The notes under the pieces were generated by a model. It was not told the DNA's origin. It was given only the letters and a program-made list of their open reading frames with translations, and searched no databases. A stretch of 64,000 bases of DNA. Source: Montifringilla adamsi. Taxonomy: Eukaryota; Chordata; Aves; Passeriformes; Passeridae. This document shows, piece by piece, positions 44,692 through 55,204 of this stretch. Location: contig JAGGNK010007448.1 in NCBI GenBank assembly GCA_017590115.1, positions 1,590,815 through 1,654,814 on the forward strand. The letters are read 5' to 3'. The stretch's first letter is position 1. Each line of letters opens with the position of its first letter. The translations under genes and the position numbers were made by a program.

Positions 44692-47131
44692 AGAATTGAA
44701 AGTACATTTCTTTCATTTGATTGAAATTTGGATTTCCTCCAAAATTTCCCTTCTGGAGCCATGTACCCCTGGTAAGCCCAATCCAAACCCACACAGTGCA
44801 GGAGTGCCAAAAGCTGGGTGCTGCACAGCTCCTCCATCCAAGCCACTTCCTAAATTTACGTGTCCTCAAAAACCATCGTGTGGGAGCTGGTTTCCACAGC
44901 TTAGAGAGCTTAACTTAAGCAGTAAGCTGAGCTTAGTGCTAAGTCATTTGGGATGCTTTTATCCTGGATGAGAAACAACTCAGGGACCAGGATTCCCCTC
45001 CTCCTCCAGCTGGGAGAGGGGCAGATGTTAGTTCTGATTGTCTCAACAATGTTTTTGTTTATAAATGCCACCCACGGGGTGTTTGGTTGTGCCAGAGGTC
45101 CTTGGGTGCCTCCACACCAACCATCAGCCTGTGCAAAAGGGGAGGATGACTTTGAGTGGAGCTGAGCATCTGCAGAGTTTGTTTCTACCCCTCTAAGGCT
45201 CTCCTGCCCTAAATCAGGGCTCCTAGCCATTCCCTGAGCCTGAGTTTTCCTGAGTGCCCTGTGCACCTTGAAGACCTGCTGGAGATTTTGTGTCTCACAA
45301 AGCTCCTCTCAGTGCAGAGGTGGGGCTCAGCTTCCTGCTGCCTGAGCACCACCTCATCCCTCAGCCTCTGGAGGCTCTTGTCAGACAGCACAGGAATCCC
45401 CAGGCTATGGAGAGGACTTTTCCTGCCAGAAGATAGGCTGCAGGACTGGAATCCCAGCTCAAATGGCTCTTTAGGTTGTCCCTAAAGGCTTTCTCTGCTG
45501 GCAAAGGCTCTTTCTGAGTCAGTCACATCTCTGTGGTGCTTGGAGCAGTGGTTTGGGGCAGGCTGCTCCCTCCCTGCTGCAGAGCCTGTGTTTGATCCCT
45601 GTTCAGCAGCACTGGGACGGCTGTTCCCTGTCACTGCTGGCTGGGGCTCCTGGGGACGCGTGCAGGTACTCTGCACCCTGCAGCTGCATCCCAAAGCCAC
45701 AGTGGGGTTTGGGCCAAATTCCCTTTTTGCATTTGCCCTGGGGCAAGTGCAGGGTGATTCCAAACAGCTCTGTAGTGAGGAGGATGCTGTTACTGCCCAG
45801 GAGAGCAGGCAGTAACAGAGGGAAGAAGGGTAGGAGGGAATAGGAAATAATTCATGTCTTGAGAGCACCGACTGTGTCCCCACTGGCCACTCTGGGCTGC
45901 AGCTTTCCCAGGGCTGGGTCAGGACAGGGGGGCCCGTGGGCAGGAGCTCCAATTGCTCTGGTGTGTGAGTTGGGAGGGTTTTTTTTATTTCATATAGTGA
46001 TTATGAACTGCTCTCCCCAGGCCTTGGAGCACTCTGGGCAGGAACTGGGGCTGGGGTTCCCAGGTCTCTCCTGCACCAAGGATGGGATGTGCCCTGTGCT
46101 TCTCCATGGACGTGCCCAGCTCCAGCCACAGGAAGGTGGGTGGGTGCACATTCTGCAGGAGCTCTGGATAACTTCAGCTGCCTCAGGGAAAAGAGCTTTG
46201 GATTTAAATATTCCTAAAAAGGACCTAATCCTCAGCAGCCTCCCTCAATCAAAGCAGCCTGTCTGAAGCTGCCTGCAGAGAAGGGGGCTGGCTGGTGGGG
46301 CCAGCCTGGCTGCCAGGCTGAGTCCTCCTGGGATTTCCCTCACCATGGGAAGGTGTGATGGCCCAGGACCAGAGCTCTGTTACACAGCATCACCCCAGCC
46401 TTGCTGGGCTTGCCTGGTCCCTGAGCTCCCCGAGTGCTGCTGGGGCTGCTGCCACTGCTGTGTGCCCACCCAGCAGGACCTTGTCCTCTCTCCTGAGGCT
46501 TCTGGCTGTCCCTGAAGATCTCTGATGTTGGCCCAGGGCACCTGAACCGTGTTTGCAGAGAGAGGTGGACAAAGGGGTGCAGAGGGATCCCATCTCCACG
46601 TGCATCAGTGACTTGTCCCTGTGCTAAGGGCAAGGAAAAGCTGCTGCCAGTCCCTAGAAGGGATTAATTGCTTTCTTTCCAACTCCTGTGGTTGTCACTA
46701 AACAGGTGAGGTGCCACCAGGAAAGCAGATTTTGATCCCAGTGATGGCCGGGAAGATGAGGGCTGCAGCAGAGGAGAAAAGAGCAAGGACAGCCCAGCTT
46801 AGGTCAGGGCTGCAGTTCCTGCCAGGGTGCAGAGGGAATGTCTGCAGTGACTTCTGAGACCTTGCAGTGATGGGGTGAGTCCTGAAAAGGTGGAGGGAGG
46901 ACAAAGCACCCCCTCTCCTTGGGAAGGAGGAGGAGGGACAGGCAAATGCAGGAGTGAATGCACTACCTGTGAGCATCCTGGAGAGATGGGAGAATTACAT
47001 CCAAGGTTTATCAAAAACAGTTGTAACCACAAATCTAGTTTCTTCCTCTCACAGCGTATTCAGAGAGTAGCTGTTAATAGTTACTGGGATGAACTGGAAA
47101 GAGTTTTCCAGAGCTGGGGAAACGAAATATT
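44692..47131. other. Intergenic, TOR4A to TOR4A-like gene
   Basis: I see no coding exon, RNA gene or clear repeat family in this stretch. Confidence 0.6.
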
Positions 47132-47141
47132 CCATAAATGG
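47132..47141. promoter_or_regulatory. Consensus CArG box (distal)
   Basis: CCATAAATGG is a perfect CC(A/T)6GG serum response factor site, about 300 bp upstream of the TATA box of the TOR4A-like gene. It is short, so chance occurrence is possible; the pairing with a second perfect site is what makes it notable. Confidence 0.5.
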
Positions 47142-47432
47142 TGGGAGAACAGAGTCAGACAGACAGACGTGGTTTGTCTGCCCATGGAATTTGGAGGGGA
47201 AGGGGAGCTGAGAGGCACCCAAACACTGCAGGCTTGGGATGGTAATCATAAATTGGGGGAAAGGTCTGAAAGAAGGTGCTGCAGAGGAGGGTGTGAGCGA
47301 GCAAATGCACGTTCCAGGATGGGGAGGGTGAAGGGCTGGAAGGAAAACAAGCCTGGGGGCATCGCAGCGCTCACACTCCACAGGAGGGATAACACCCCGG
47401 GGCCCGAGAACGGCAAACATCCCATTAAAATG

Positions 47433-47440
47433 TATAAATA
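47433..47440 (+). promoter_or_regulatory. TATA box with MEF2-like overlap
   Basis: TATAAATA lies in the context TGTATAAATAGG. It matches the TATA consensus and 9 of 10 positions of the MEF2 site YTAWWWWTAR. Expected initiation is about 47463-47470, some 120 bp before the candidate ATG at 47588. A CATATG E-box follows at about 47450. Confidence 0.55.
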
Positions 47441-47498
47441 GGTGTGTTGCATATGCAAGGGATGAAGTAATGCCGGGCCACGCCGGAGCAGTGTGGCA

Positions 47499-47508
47499 CC
47501 ATATTTGG
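47499..47508. promoter_or_regulatory. Consensus CArG box (proximal)
   Basis: CCATATTTGG is a perfect SRF site between the TATA box and the start codon of the TOR4A-like gene. Confidence 0.55.
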
Positions 47509-47587
47509 GCACCTCTCGGGCACGAGCGAGGGGGACCTGGGTGCTGCGCCCCCAGCATCCTGCCGGGAACCGAGCGCGGGACGGGCG

Positions 47588-50500
47588 ATGGAGCCCGGGG
47601 AGGAGTTCCAGGTGAAGCACGGTAAGAGCTCTCAAACATGCAAAACACAGAAAGGAGCAGAAAGGAGACAGCGGTGCTTGGTTCTCCCAGCCCTCCTTGG
47701 GCAGGGTGTGGAGCTGGCTCCGGAGAGGGAGGTTTATGTAAAACTTTGGGGAAACTGCTGCAGCTGTGGAAGTGCAGCACCAAAGTGGGTTGAGGAGAGA
47801 GGCTGCAGAGCTGCTGCTGCTGACCCCGGCACTGAGGGTGGTTTGGGCACAGAGCCAGGGCTCTGCTCAGGGGTCTCAGGAGCTCCTACTTTGCCTGTGC
47901 TCTGTCACCCCTCCAGCTGGAGCTTCCCCCTGCCCAGCACTGAGCTGCTCTGGCTGGCAGACTGCACCAGCTGAACACCATTCCTCTGGAAGAGATGTGC
48001 TTCAGCTCCTAAAACATCTGCGTTTAGGTGCAAAGTTTCGGGCAGCTGCATCTGAAAGCTGCCAGGGTGGTGAGATCAGCGAGTTGGTGGATGGATTGGT
48101 TTCCAGGTGGGATGGGTTAGAGGGAAAGCAGCCAGCACTGAAACCACAGTGTGCAGATTCATGATGTCATAAACTAATCTGGAAACTCGGTGACTTCCCC
48201 TTGACACTTTCCCCTCATCAATTCAGTTTAATGGTATATATTAGGTATTATTTTAGAGCTACCTCAGGGGACTTGGAGCCACCCCCAGGAAGTGCCAGCG
48301 GAAGGAGCAGCCCTCCCCAGCACACTTGGTGTTCTCCAGTTGCAGATGTGGAGCTGGTGTGGTCTCTCCCTGGGCAGTGTGGGATGTGATATCAGCTCCT
48401 GCTGCTCCCCCAGCTCTGGAGGTCACAGCAGAGCCCCTCACAGCTCGCTGCAGGACACAAACAGTCCAGGATCTTCTGTGGATGCTAATTTGAGTTTTGT
48501 GCTTCCTGTGATGTCTTATCAGTTGATCCCTCAGGCTGGAATTCAGCTGCTCTAATTTTGGTAACTTGAGGAAGCCTGAGTAAGTCTGCCTGGGATTTCC
48601 CCATCCCTGCCTCCTGCAAAAAGCCTGTCCAGGAACCCAGGCCTGGGAAAAGACCACCTGGAAAACCTCCCCTGAGGTGAGTGGATATTTTTGTGGCCAG
48701 CAAGTGATATGTAAAAGAATGTAAAGCATTAATTGCAGCCAAACCTTCTGTTTTCACCTGTACCTTTGCCCCTCTCCTGCTTCTCACTGTCCAAATGCTC
48801 TCACTCAAATCAGACCCATGTGGTATCTTTCCTTTTCTGAGAAAAAAAAAAAAAAAGTTTAAAAAAATTCAAAATCCTGCAAAAAGACATTCCCAGAATT
48901 CATGGTTTCCTTTTAAAGTCACTGAGCCACCCAACACAATTTTTGTGCAGCAGAAGCTGCAGGCTGAAATCAGGGAATCCTGTGCTGCACTCCCACCCAG
49001 CCATCCCCAGCTGCCAGGTTCTCCAAAGCTGTGGCTGCAGAGTTTGTGCCCTCTCAGCTGGCACCACCTGAAGTTTTTATCCTGTGCTTTTCCTGACACA
49101 TCAACTGCCCAGTTCTTCCTGAGATGATTTCATGTGGGATCAGGGTCCCTGAGCCAGGGGCTTGCTCTGCCTTCTCTGAGGGCCTGCATCTCCCTGGCTG
49201 CTGTGGGGACCTTGGAAAGTCACTTCTGAGCTTTTCCTTCCAGGATAAGCTGGGCCTTGGCTTCAAGGGTGTTGCTGCTCTGTCCAAGTGAAGAAGTGCC
49301 TTGGGTGTGCTCCAGCTGTTCTGGATGATGGAATGAGCATTTCTGCCCCTCCCTGCAGATCCTGCAGCACAGACAGCACAAACAGCTCTGCATTCCTGGG
49401 AGGCTCGAGGTCAGAACACGATGCTGAGCGTTGCAGAACTCTTTGGCCTGACGTGACCTGGTGTCCTCAGCTCCATCTGTGCGTGGCCTCCATCACTTCC
49501 AGCTGCAAAAGCCACTCCTTGGTGCTTCCTTCTGCCAAACATCCAGCACTCCCAGCTCTGAGTGCTGCTCCTGATGCAGCCACAGTTCAATTTTTGTCAT
49601 TGGTGGTTAGTGAAATGCTCTGAAGTCTCTGGGTGAGAAAGGGTGGGTGAAATTCAATTCTTTGGATCCAGCTAACAGGGGTTTTTGTTTCTCCTTGCTC
49701 CTGGTGGGCAGATCTACTGCTTGCAGGGCTGATTCATCTCCTCACCTGAGGAGGATGCAGTGACCTGCTTGGACAAGCTCGCCTGGGAGTTATAAATACA
49801 TCCCTGTGTTACAGTGGCATGGCAAGAGTGGGTAACAGGGCTTAGAAATAGGAACAGGATTTGTCCCTACAGGTCACCCCCCTCTTCCTGGGGCTCTTTC
49901 AGAGGCTGGGTTCACACTTGCCTCCCTCCAGCTGGGAGTTGGGCAATGCTGGGAGATGGATTAGGGGGGGTGGAACTTCACTGGAAACCTCTGCGTGATG
50001 AACAGTAGGTGATGCCACTGGTGCCAGAGCTGGAGGCAACCCCTGGATGCCTGAGGCTCCTGTGCTTCAGGAGCTGCCAGTTGATTGCACCAGGGTGACA
50101 CAGCCCAGGTGTTGGGACAGCTGGAAGAAGCTGATTTGATCTGTCTTCCTCCTTGGATATGATCCTGACTGAAATAAAGAGAGATGAATGTAAGACCAAA
50201 TCTTTGGGTTTTGTCTTTAACATCTACCCCACACCCAGGTGTGCGTTTGGGGCAGTGCCTGTGGCACTTTCTCGTGGCCTGAAACCCCATGGTCTGGGAG
50301 GATGTTACCAATCCCCAGCCTGACTCACTCAGGTGCTGGGCCCAGGGTGGGTCTGAGGGCTCAGACACCACGGGCAAAGCAGCAGCAATCCACATGAGTT
50401 ATTCCTTCACTGTGTGCTTCTTTTAAACCACTGATGTGCCTTGGGTGCTGCCTGACAACGTTTCTCCAGTCCAGACAGGGTGGGCAGTGCCTGGCCCATG

Positions 50501-52877
50501 GTCACTGAGACCAGTGTTTGCCACCAGAGTTAAGGGATGAGCCATTCCACCCCACTTCAAGCAGCTTCCCTGGGAGACTGTGACCCCTGAGGCTGCCTGG
50601 GCCAATTTTTTAGATCTTAGGAGCTGCCTTGCCATGAGTGGGGGATTTTGGAAGCAGCAGGTTTTTTTCTCCCAGTCCTCTGGACTTTGCCTTGTAGAGG
50701 AGAGGGGGGAAAGTTTACCCAAACCCACTGGAGTGCTGTCTGTGAGTCCTGGCTGTGCCTCAGGTTTGAGCACTCACCTGGGCAGCACCAGGGAGAGCCC
50801 TGAGGAAGGATTTTTCAGCAGCAAGTGAGGGGAGCCCCAGGCTCCAACTCCAGGTTTGAGTGGAGATTGGGGGTGATGGCAAAAGCCACCAGCAGCGTTG
50901 CCATGTGGAATTAATGCCCCATCACCTTGGATGTGGGTGGCATGTTCCTTCCAGAGGGATCCCATGTCCTGCAGTCACAGTGTTAGCTATTTTATTTTGG
51001 TCTGAGTTTCCAGTGGAATAAGCCTGAAGAGAGAGAGTTCTGCTGCTGTGACAGCAGGTGACACAGGGGTGATTTACAGTGCTGGGAGCACAGGGGTTGA
51101 TGCCTTGTGACTCAAAGCCAACATCACTTTGGTATTCCCAGAAGCAGAAAGCAAGAAATGTTAGGGAGCCCAAAGGGCAAGAGGAAATGTCAAAGAATAG
51201 TTTTTAAATTGTCAAAAGATAGTTTTAAAATTGTAATTTTCGCCCTTTGCTGTTTTGTGGTGGCTAAAGGCAGCCTAATAAGACTTGGGAGTGATCAAGT
51301 TCTATTTATTTGGTCTGGTGGAAGCTGTCTCTGCCCACAGCAGCAGGGTTGGAACCCTTTAAGGCCCCTTCCAACCCAAACCATTCTAGGATTTTATGAT
51401 TCCATTGTTTGATTTTGCAGTAGCCATCCAGAGATGATTGCCCAGGGTCTTTTTACAGAAATCCATCTTTCATTCCCTCCTGCTTGAGGTGGCCCACAAT
51501 GACCAAGACACAGGAAGTTTGCAGCTGAATCTTCCAGATTCATGACAAAGACCTGAGAGAGCTGTAGCCCATTCCAGCAGGTTTGTGGGCACTCAGCCCT
51601 TCCAGGCTCTGTTTAGTCATTATAAGGCACAAAGAATCTGAACGTGAGTACTGTTTTTTTCCTTTTCTGGGCATATCTGAGCTGGAGCTTGCCAGAGCAA
51701 GTGCTGAGGTTGCTCATTTTTCTGGGTCAGAGTGCTGAGATTGCACAGGGTCAGAAGAGAAACTGCAGTCTCCCATCCCCATCCCTGCAGCTCAAGGCCA
51801 GGGTTGCTGGTGGATGGGGTGGGAAGGCAGGGGACACCATGGCCACCCTCAGACTCTGTTCTTTATAGCAAATACATGAATTTCAATGAAGGACACACTC
51901 TCAAAAGTACTGAAATGTCTCGAGGCAAAGCCTTGTGATAGACAGTGGTAATAAAGGAGAGCAGAACTGGGGAGGAGAAAACTTGGAGCTGTTAGCAGTG
52001 AGTGCCCCTGGGCAGATAGTGGGCAGATAGGGGCTGCTGGGGTACAGACATTCCAGAGTGATTTCTGAGCCGGCTGAGCTCCTCCCATCAGCACTTCACT
52101 CATCAAAGTAAGTATTTATAGCACAGGTAGGAGCAGGGGGAGAATCAAAGAGGAGCTCCCTAGAAAGACGCATAAATCACTCCAAGAGTTCAGCTCTGGG
52201 GCTCTGCATTTTTTGCTTTAATGAGAATAAAAACTCTGGTGTTATTATTAATATTTCTTAGTATTATTTCAGCGATCTGCTTTTTTCATTAACAAACTGT
52301 TTGAGTTATTTCCATAGAGTTCTCCCAGCTCTCAGAGCTACGCCTGGAGACTGCTAAGGACATGCTGCCTTACAACAGAGAAAACATTTTATCCAGCACA
52401 GATCTGCTGAAAAGCAATTCAGAAAATCTGTCCGGGCCGATGTTTGCTGCCCAAGCTGTCAGGAGACCTTCAGGCCTCTCAACAAAGCGCAGGAAAGCCA
52501 GGAAGGTGCTGTACCCAGCCCACGTGAGGAAATACTTGCCACGTCAAGAGAAAGATCCAGTCAAGCGGTGGCTGCTCTTCTGTGCTGGCATCATCCTCCT
52601 CCAGGTGTTAATTGAGGTTCCTGAGCAGGAGAGGCTGGCTGCGGGGCAGAGCCCTGCTGAGAAGCTGCCCTGTGCAGCAGCAGCAGCAGCATCACCCCCG
52701 GGAGCTGCCGGGCTGGCACGGAACTGCTCCAGAGAGCACCCAGCTACTGCAGGAGCCAGCTCCTCTGCTGCTCCCGGGCACCGGGCTCCTGGGCACGGCA
52801 CGGCTGCTGGGCCACTGCCAGCCCGGAGCCACCCGAGCGCTGCCTGCAGGGCCAGCCCCTCCCGGGCACAGCTCTGA
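47588..52877 (+). CDS. TOR4A-like truncated paralogue without AAA+ domain (predicted 2 exons, 197 aa)
   Basis: Exon 1, 47588-47621, encodes MEPGEEFQVKH and ends in phase 1 at a strong donor (CACG|GTAAGAG). Exon 2, 52318-52877, follows the acceptor TTATTTCCATAG and continues in frame as EFSQLSELRLETAKDMLPYN. The Kozak context is good (GCGATGG). The core RRKARKVLYPAHVRKYLP, an acidic-basic link ending VKR, and the hydrophobic WLLFCAGIILLQVLIEV match TOR4A residues about 250-297 (RRKSRMVLYPDKTKKYLP, AKR, CLLLLIVIIFFQILNAI). After the membrane segment comes about 90 residues of Ala/Pro/Ser-rich sequence and a stop; no Walker A or B motif follows. It could be a regulator or competitor of TOR4A, a decaying pseudogene, or a gene with a further exon spliced from the donor-like CAG|GTGTTA at 52604. 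I know no name for it, and no function is shown. Confidence 0.6.
48447..48635 (+). repeat. Duplicated block, copy A
   Basis: About 190 bp aligning with 54261-54450 in the same orientation. Shared strings include TTGCAGGA/CTGCAGGA, TTATCAG, CTCAGCTGC/TTCAGCTGC, CTGAGTAAG and CCTGGGATTT. It does not look like CR1 and I do not recognise the family. Confidence 0.7.
51330..51402 (+). repeat. CR1 LINE 3' tail
   Basis: TTTAAGGCCCCTTCCAACCC is followed by AAACCATTCTAGGATTTTAT, a standard CR1 3' terminus in the TOR4A-like intron. Confidence 0.9.
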
Positions 52878-52890
52878 GCTGCCCTGGCCC

Positions 52891-53240
52891 TGCACATCAG
52901 CCCTGGGCTCCTGCACACCGGCTGGGGAATCCTGCACATCAGCTGTGGGTCCTGCACACCGGCTGGGGAATCCTGCACATCAGGTGTGGGTCCTGTGCAT
53001 CAGCTGTCGGTCCTGCACATTGGCTGGGAGCTCCTGCACATCAGCTGTGGGTCCTGCACACCAGCTGGGGAATCCTGCACGTCATCTGTGGGTCCTGCAC
53101 ATCAGCTGTGATTCCTGCACATCAGCTGTGGGTCCTGCACACCAGCTGGGGAATCCTGCACCTCATCTGTGGGTCCTGCTCATCATCTGTGAACTCCTGC
53201 CCATCAGCCCTGGGCTCCTGCAGCCCTCCCTGGGGACACT
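52891..53240 (+). repeat. 20/21-bp minisatellite after the TOR4A-like stop codon
   Basis: About 16 units alternate between TCCTGCACATCAGCTGTGGG (20 bp) and TCCTGCACACCGGCTGGGGA plus A (21 bp), giving a ~41-bp higher-order period. The array begins 14 bp after the TOR4A-like stop. A second frame (52612-53289) is open through it, which is a by-product of the repeat. Confidence 0.92.
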
Positions 53241-53537
53241 GCGACTCTGCTCGGTGACACGGGCTGGCAGTGGCCTCCAGAGGTGTTGATGAAAGCCCAG
53301 CAAGAGCTGGGCAGTTTTTCCTGCTGATTTGGTTGTGACTGTGATTAGAGACTGTGGTTTCCACCAGCTGCAGCAAAGGCTGCAGGAGTTAGAGTTGCCC
53401 TCCTGGCCGGGTTTGGGCTGTGCTGACCTGACTGCTGCATGACTCGTCTCAATGCTGTATTTTTGTGTTGTAATTTAGTGTCAGCTCTCAGGACTTAAAA
53501 CAGAGTAGCTCAGCTCTCAAAGTGACCAGAGAGAAAA

Positions 53538-53744
53538 GCTCCTCCGTGCTGCTCTCCCTCGGTACCACTAAGAATAAACTGCTGAGTTCTGATTTTCACA
53601 GCATGTTTTACAATTTAGATTTTAAAATTAAGATTTTCAAAGCTCCCGAGCACTGTTCTCCCTTAGTACCACTGTAAGAATAAACTGCTGAGTTCTGATT
53701 GTCACAGTGTGTTTTACAACTTAGATTTTAAAATTAAGATTTTC
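53538..53744 (+). repeat. Tandem duplication of a ~102-bp unit carrying AATAAA
   Basis: Copy 1 is 53538-53639 and copy 2 is 53640-53744. Both contain AGAATAAACTGCTGAGTTCT, GTTTTACAA and TTAGATTTTAAAATTAAGAT. Each has an AATAAA (53573-53578 and 53679-53684), with a third at 53760-53765. These are the best poly(A) signal candidates for the TOR4A-like transcript. Confidence 0.85.
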
Positions 53745-54260
53745 TGACCATCCTAGGGAAATAAATCTGTCCAAGCAGAAAGGACAGTGGGGTGGGAGCC
53801 ATGGCATGGCCTGGACATCAACTGAAGCACTGGGAGAGGTCCATCAGCCTGGGGCAGATGCTACAGCTCCAGCTGGGGAGATGGGGCAGCAGATGAGCCC
53901 AGCACTGGGATATCTTCTTGGGAGAACCCTGGGAGATCCCTAAAAGCCTGGGACATGCTGAGAAAAAGGGTTGATTGAGGGGTGGTTGAACTAGAAATGA
54001 CCAATGGTTCCTTCTCACCCAGTTCCACCATTTATTCCTGTGTTGGGCAGGGAGTTACTGGGTGGTTCTGTGCACAAAACATGGGATTGCCCCAGCTCCA
54101 GGGCAGTGCAGGTGTGGGTTTTTGGGAGACAGGGATGATGTGTGGGGGCTGCACAGCAAGGGCAGCTGCCTCAGAGTGAAGAAATCTGGGAAGGAAAAGA
54201 AAGAAAGGGAGACAGGAGTGAAGAAATCTGGCTCAGGAGCTGCTTCTGTTCCTTGGGGCT

Positions 54261-54450
54261 CCTTGCAGGAAATGCAGAGTGCAGGATTTCCAGTGGATGG
54301 TAATTTCAGCTTACTGAGCTTGCTGGGCTGTTTTATCAGACAGCCCCTGAGGCTGGGACTCAGCTGCCTTAATTTAGGCATCCTGAGGAAAGGCTGAGTA
54401 AGGCCTCCTGGGATTTTCCCAGCCCAGGCTCCTGGGAAGAGGCTGCCTGG
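54261..54450 (+). repeat. Duplicated block, copy B
   Basis: Same-orientation homologue of 48447-48635. The two copies bracket the main coding exon of the TOR4A-like gene at a spacing of about 5.8 kb. Confidence 0.7.
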
Positions 54451-55027
54451 GGAAAGGCATGTGAAACCCCTTCTCCAAGCCATGCCAGACTCATGTTCCT
54501 CCCTGTCCCAGGGCTTTCCCCATGAAGTTCATCCCCAAAACACCACGTTATGTCTGTGCAGCCCAAGCTTTGCCCTCCAGGTCTCCAGCCCAACCATCCA
54601 CTCTGCAGAACAGCTCCAAACTTCTGCCAGGTTGCTCAGAGCTGTGACCAGCCCAACTTTTAAAATCTCTAAGCATGGAATCTCACCACCTCCTTGGCCA
54701 ATCTCTTACACTTGCCTGGGACTTAATTCCAATTGATTCCATTCCACATGATGACAGAGCTGGTGAGCCTCACACAGCTGTTCACTGAGCAGAGTGTCCC
54801 AGAGAGCAGGTGTTTTCTTGGGAACAAGAAAGGTCTGGATGAAACCTGGACTCAGAGGTTTCGTAGTGCCCCACAGCAGGCAGGTGTGACCTAGGGATGG
54901 AGGAAGCTGGTGGCACATGCAGTGATTGCATGGGAGGGGTGGCAAAGCTGAGTGCAGCACTGCAGGCCAAGGCAGAGGAGAACAGGGAGCTGCTGCAGCC
55001 CATGGTGAACACAGAGACCTGTTTGCC

Positions 55028-55204
55028 TAAAACAAAAACAAAACCAAAAACAAACAAACAAAAAAAACAAACAAACAAGCAAATAAAAACCAAACCACAA
55101 CAAACAAACAAAAAAACCCCCAAAAAACCCCCAAAAAACCAAAAAACTAACCACAACAAAAAAAAAAAAAAAACCCCAAAAATTCTACTGGGGAAAAAAA
55201 ATAA
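55028..55204 (+). repeat. A/C-rich low-complexity tract
   Basis: About 175 bp of AAAAACAAACAAAC-type sequence with only scattered G/T. It produces a Lys/Gln/Thr-rich artefactual frame. Confidence 0.95.

Larger units (their letters stand above)
47622..52317 (+). other. Intron of the TOR4A-like gene (4.7 kb)
   Basis: Bounded by GTAAGAG and TTTCCATAG. It contains one member of a duplicated block (48447-48635), a homopolymer A tract (48842-48855) and a CR1 tail (51330-51402). No additional coding exon is recognised. Confidence 0.55.

Noticed and set aside
52612..53289. 225-codon frame through the minisatellite
   Set aside because: The openness comes from the 20/21-bp repeat. The TOR4A-like homology upstream is in a different frame.
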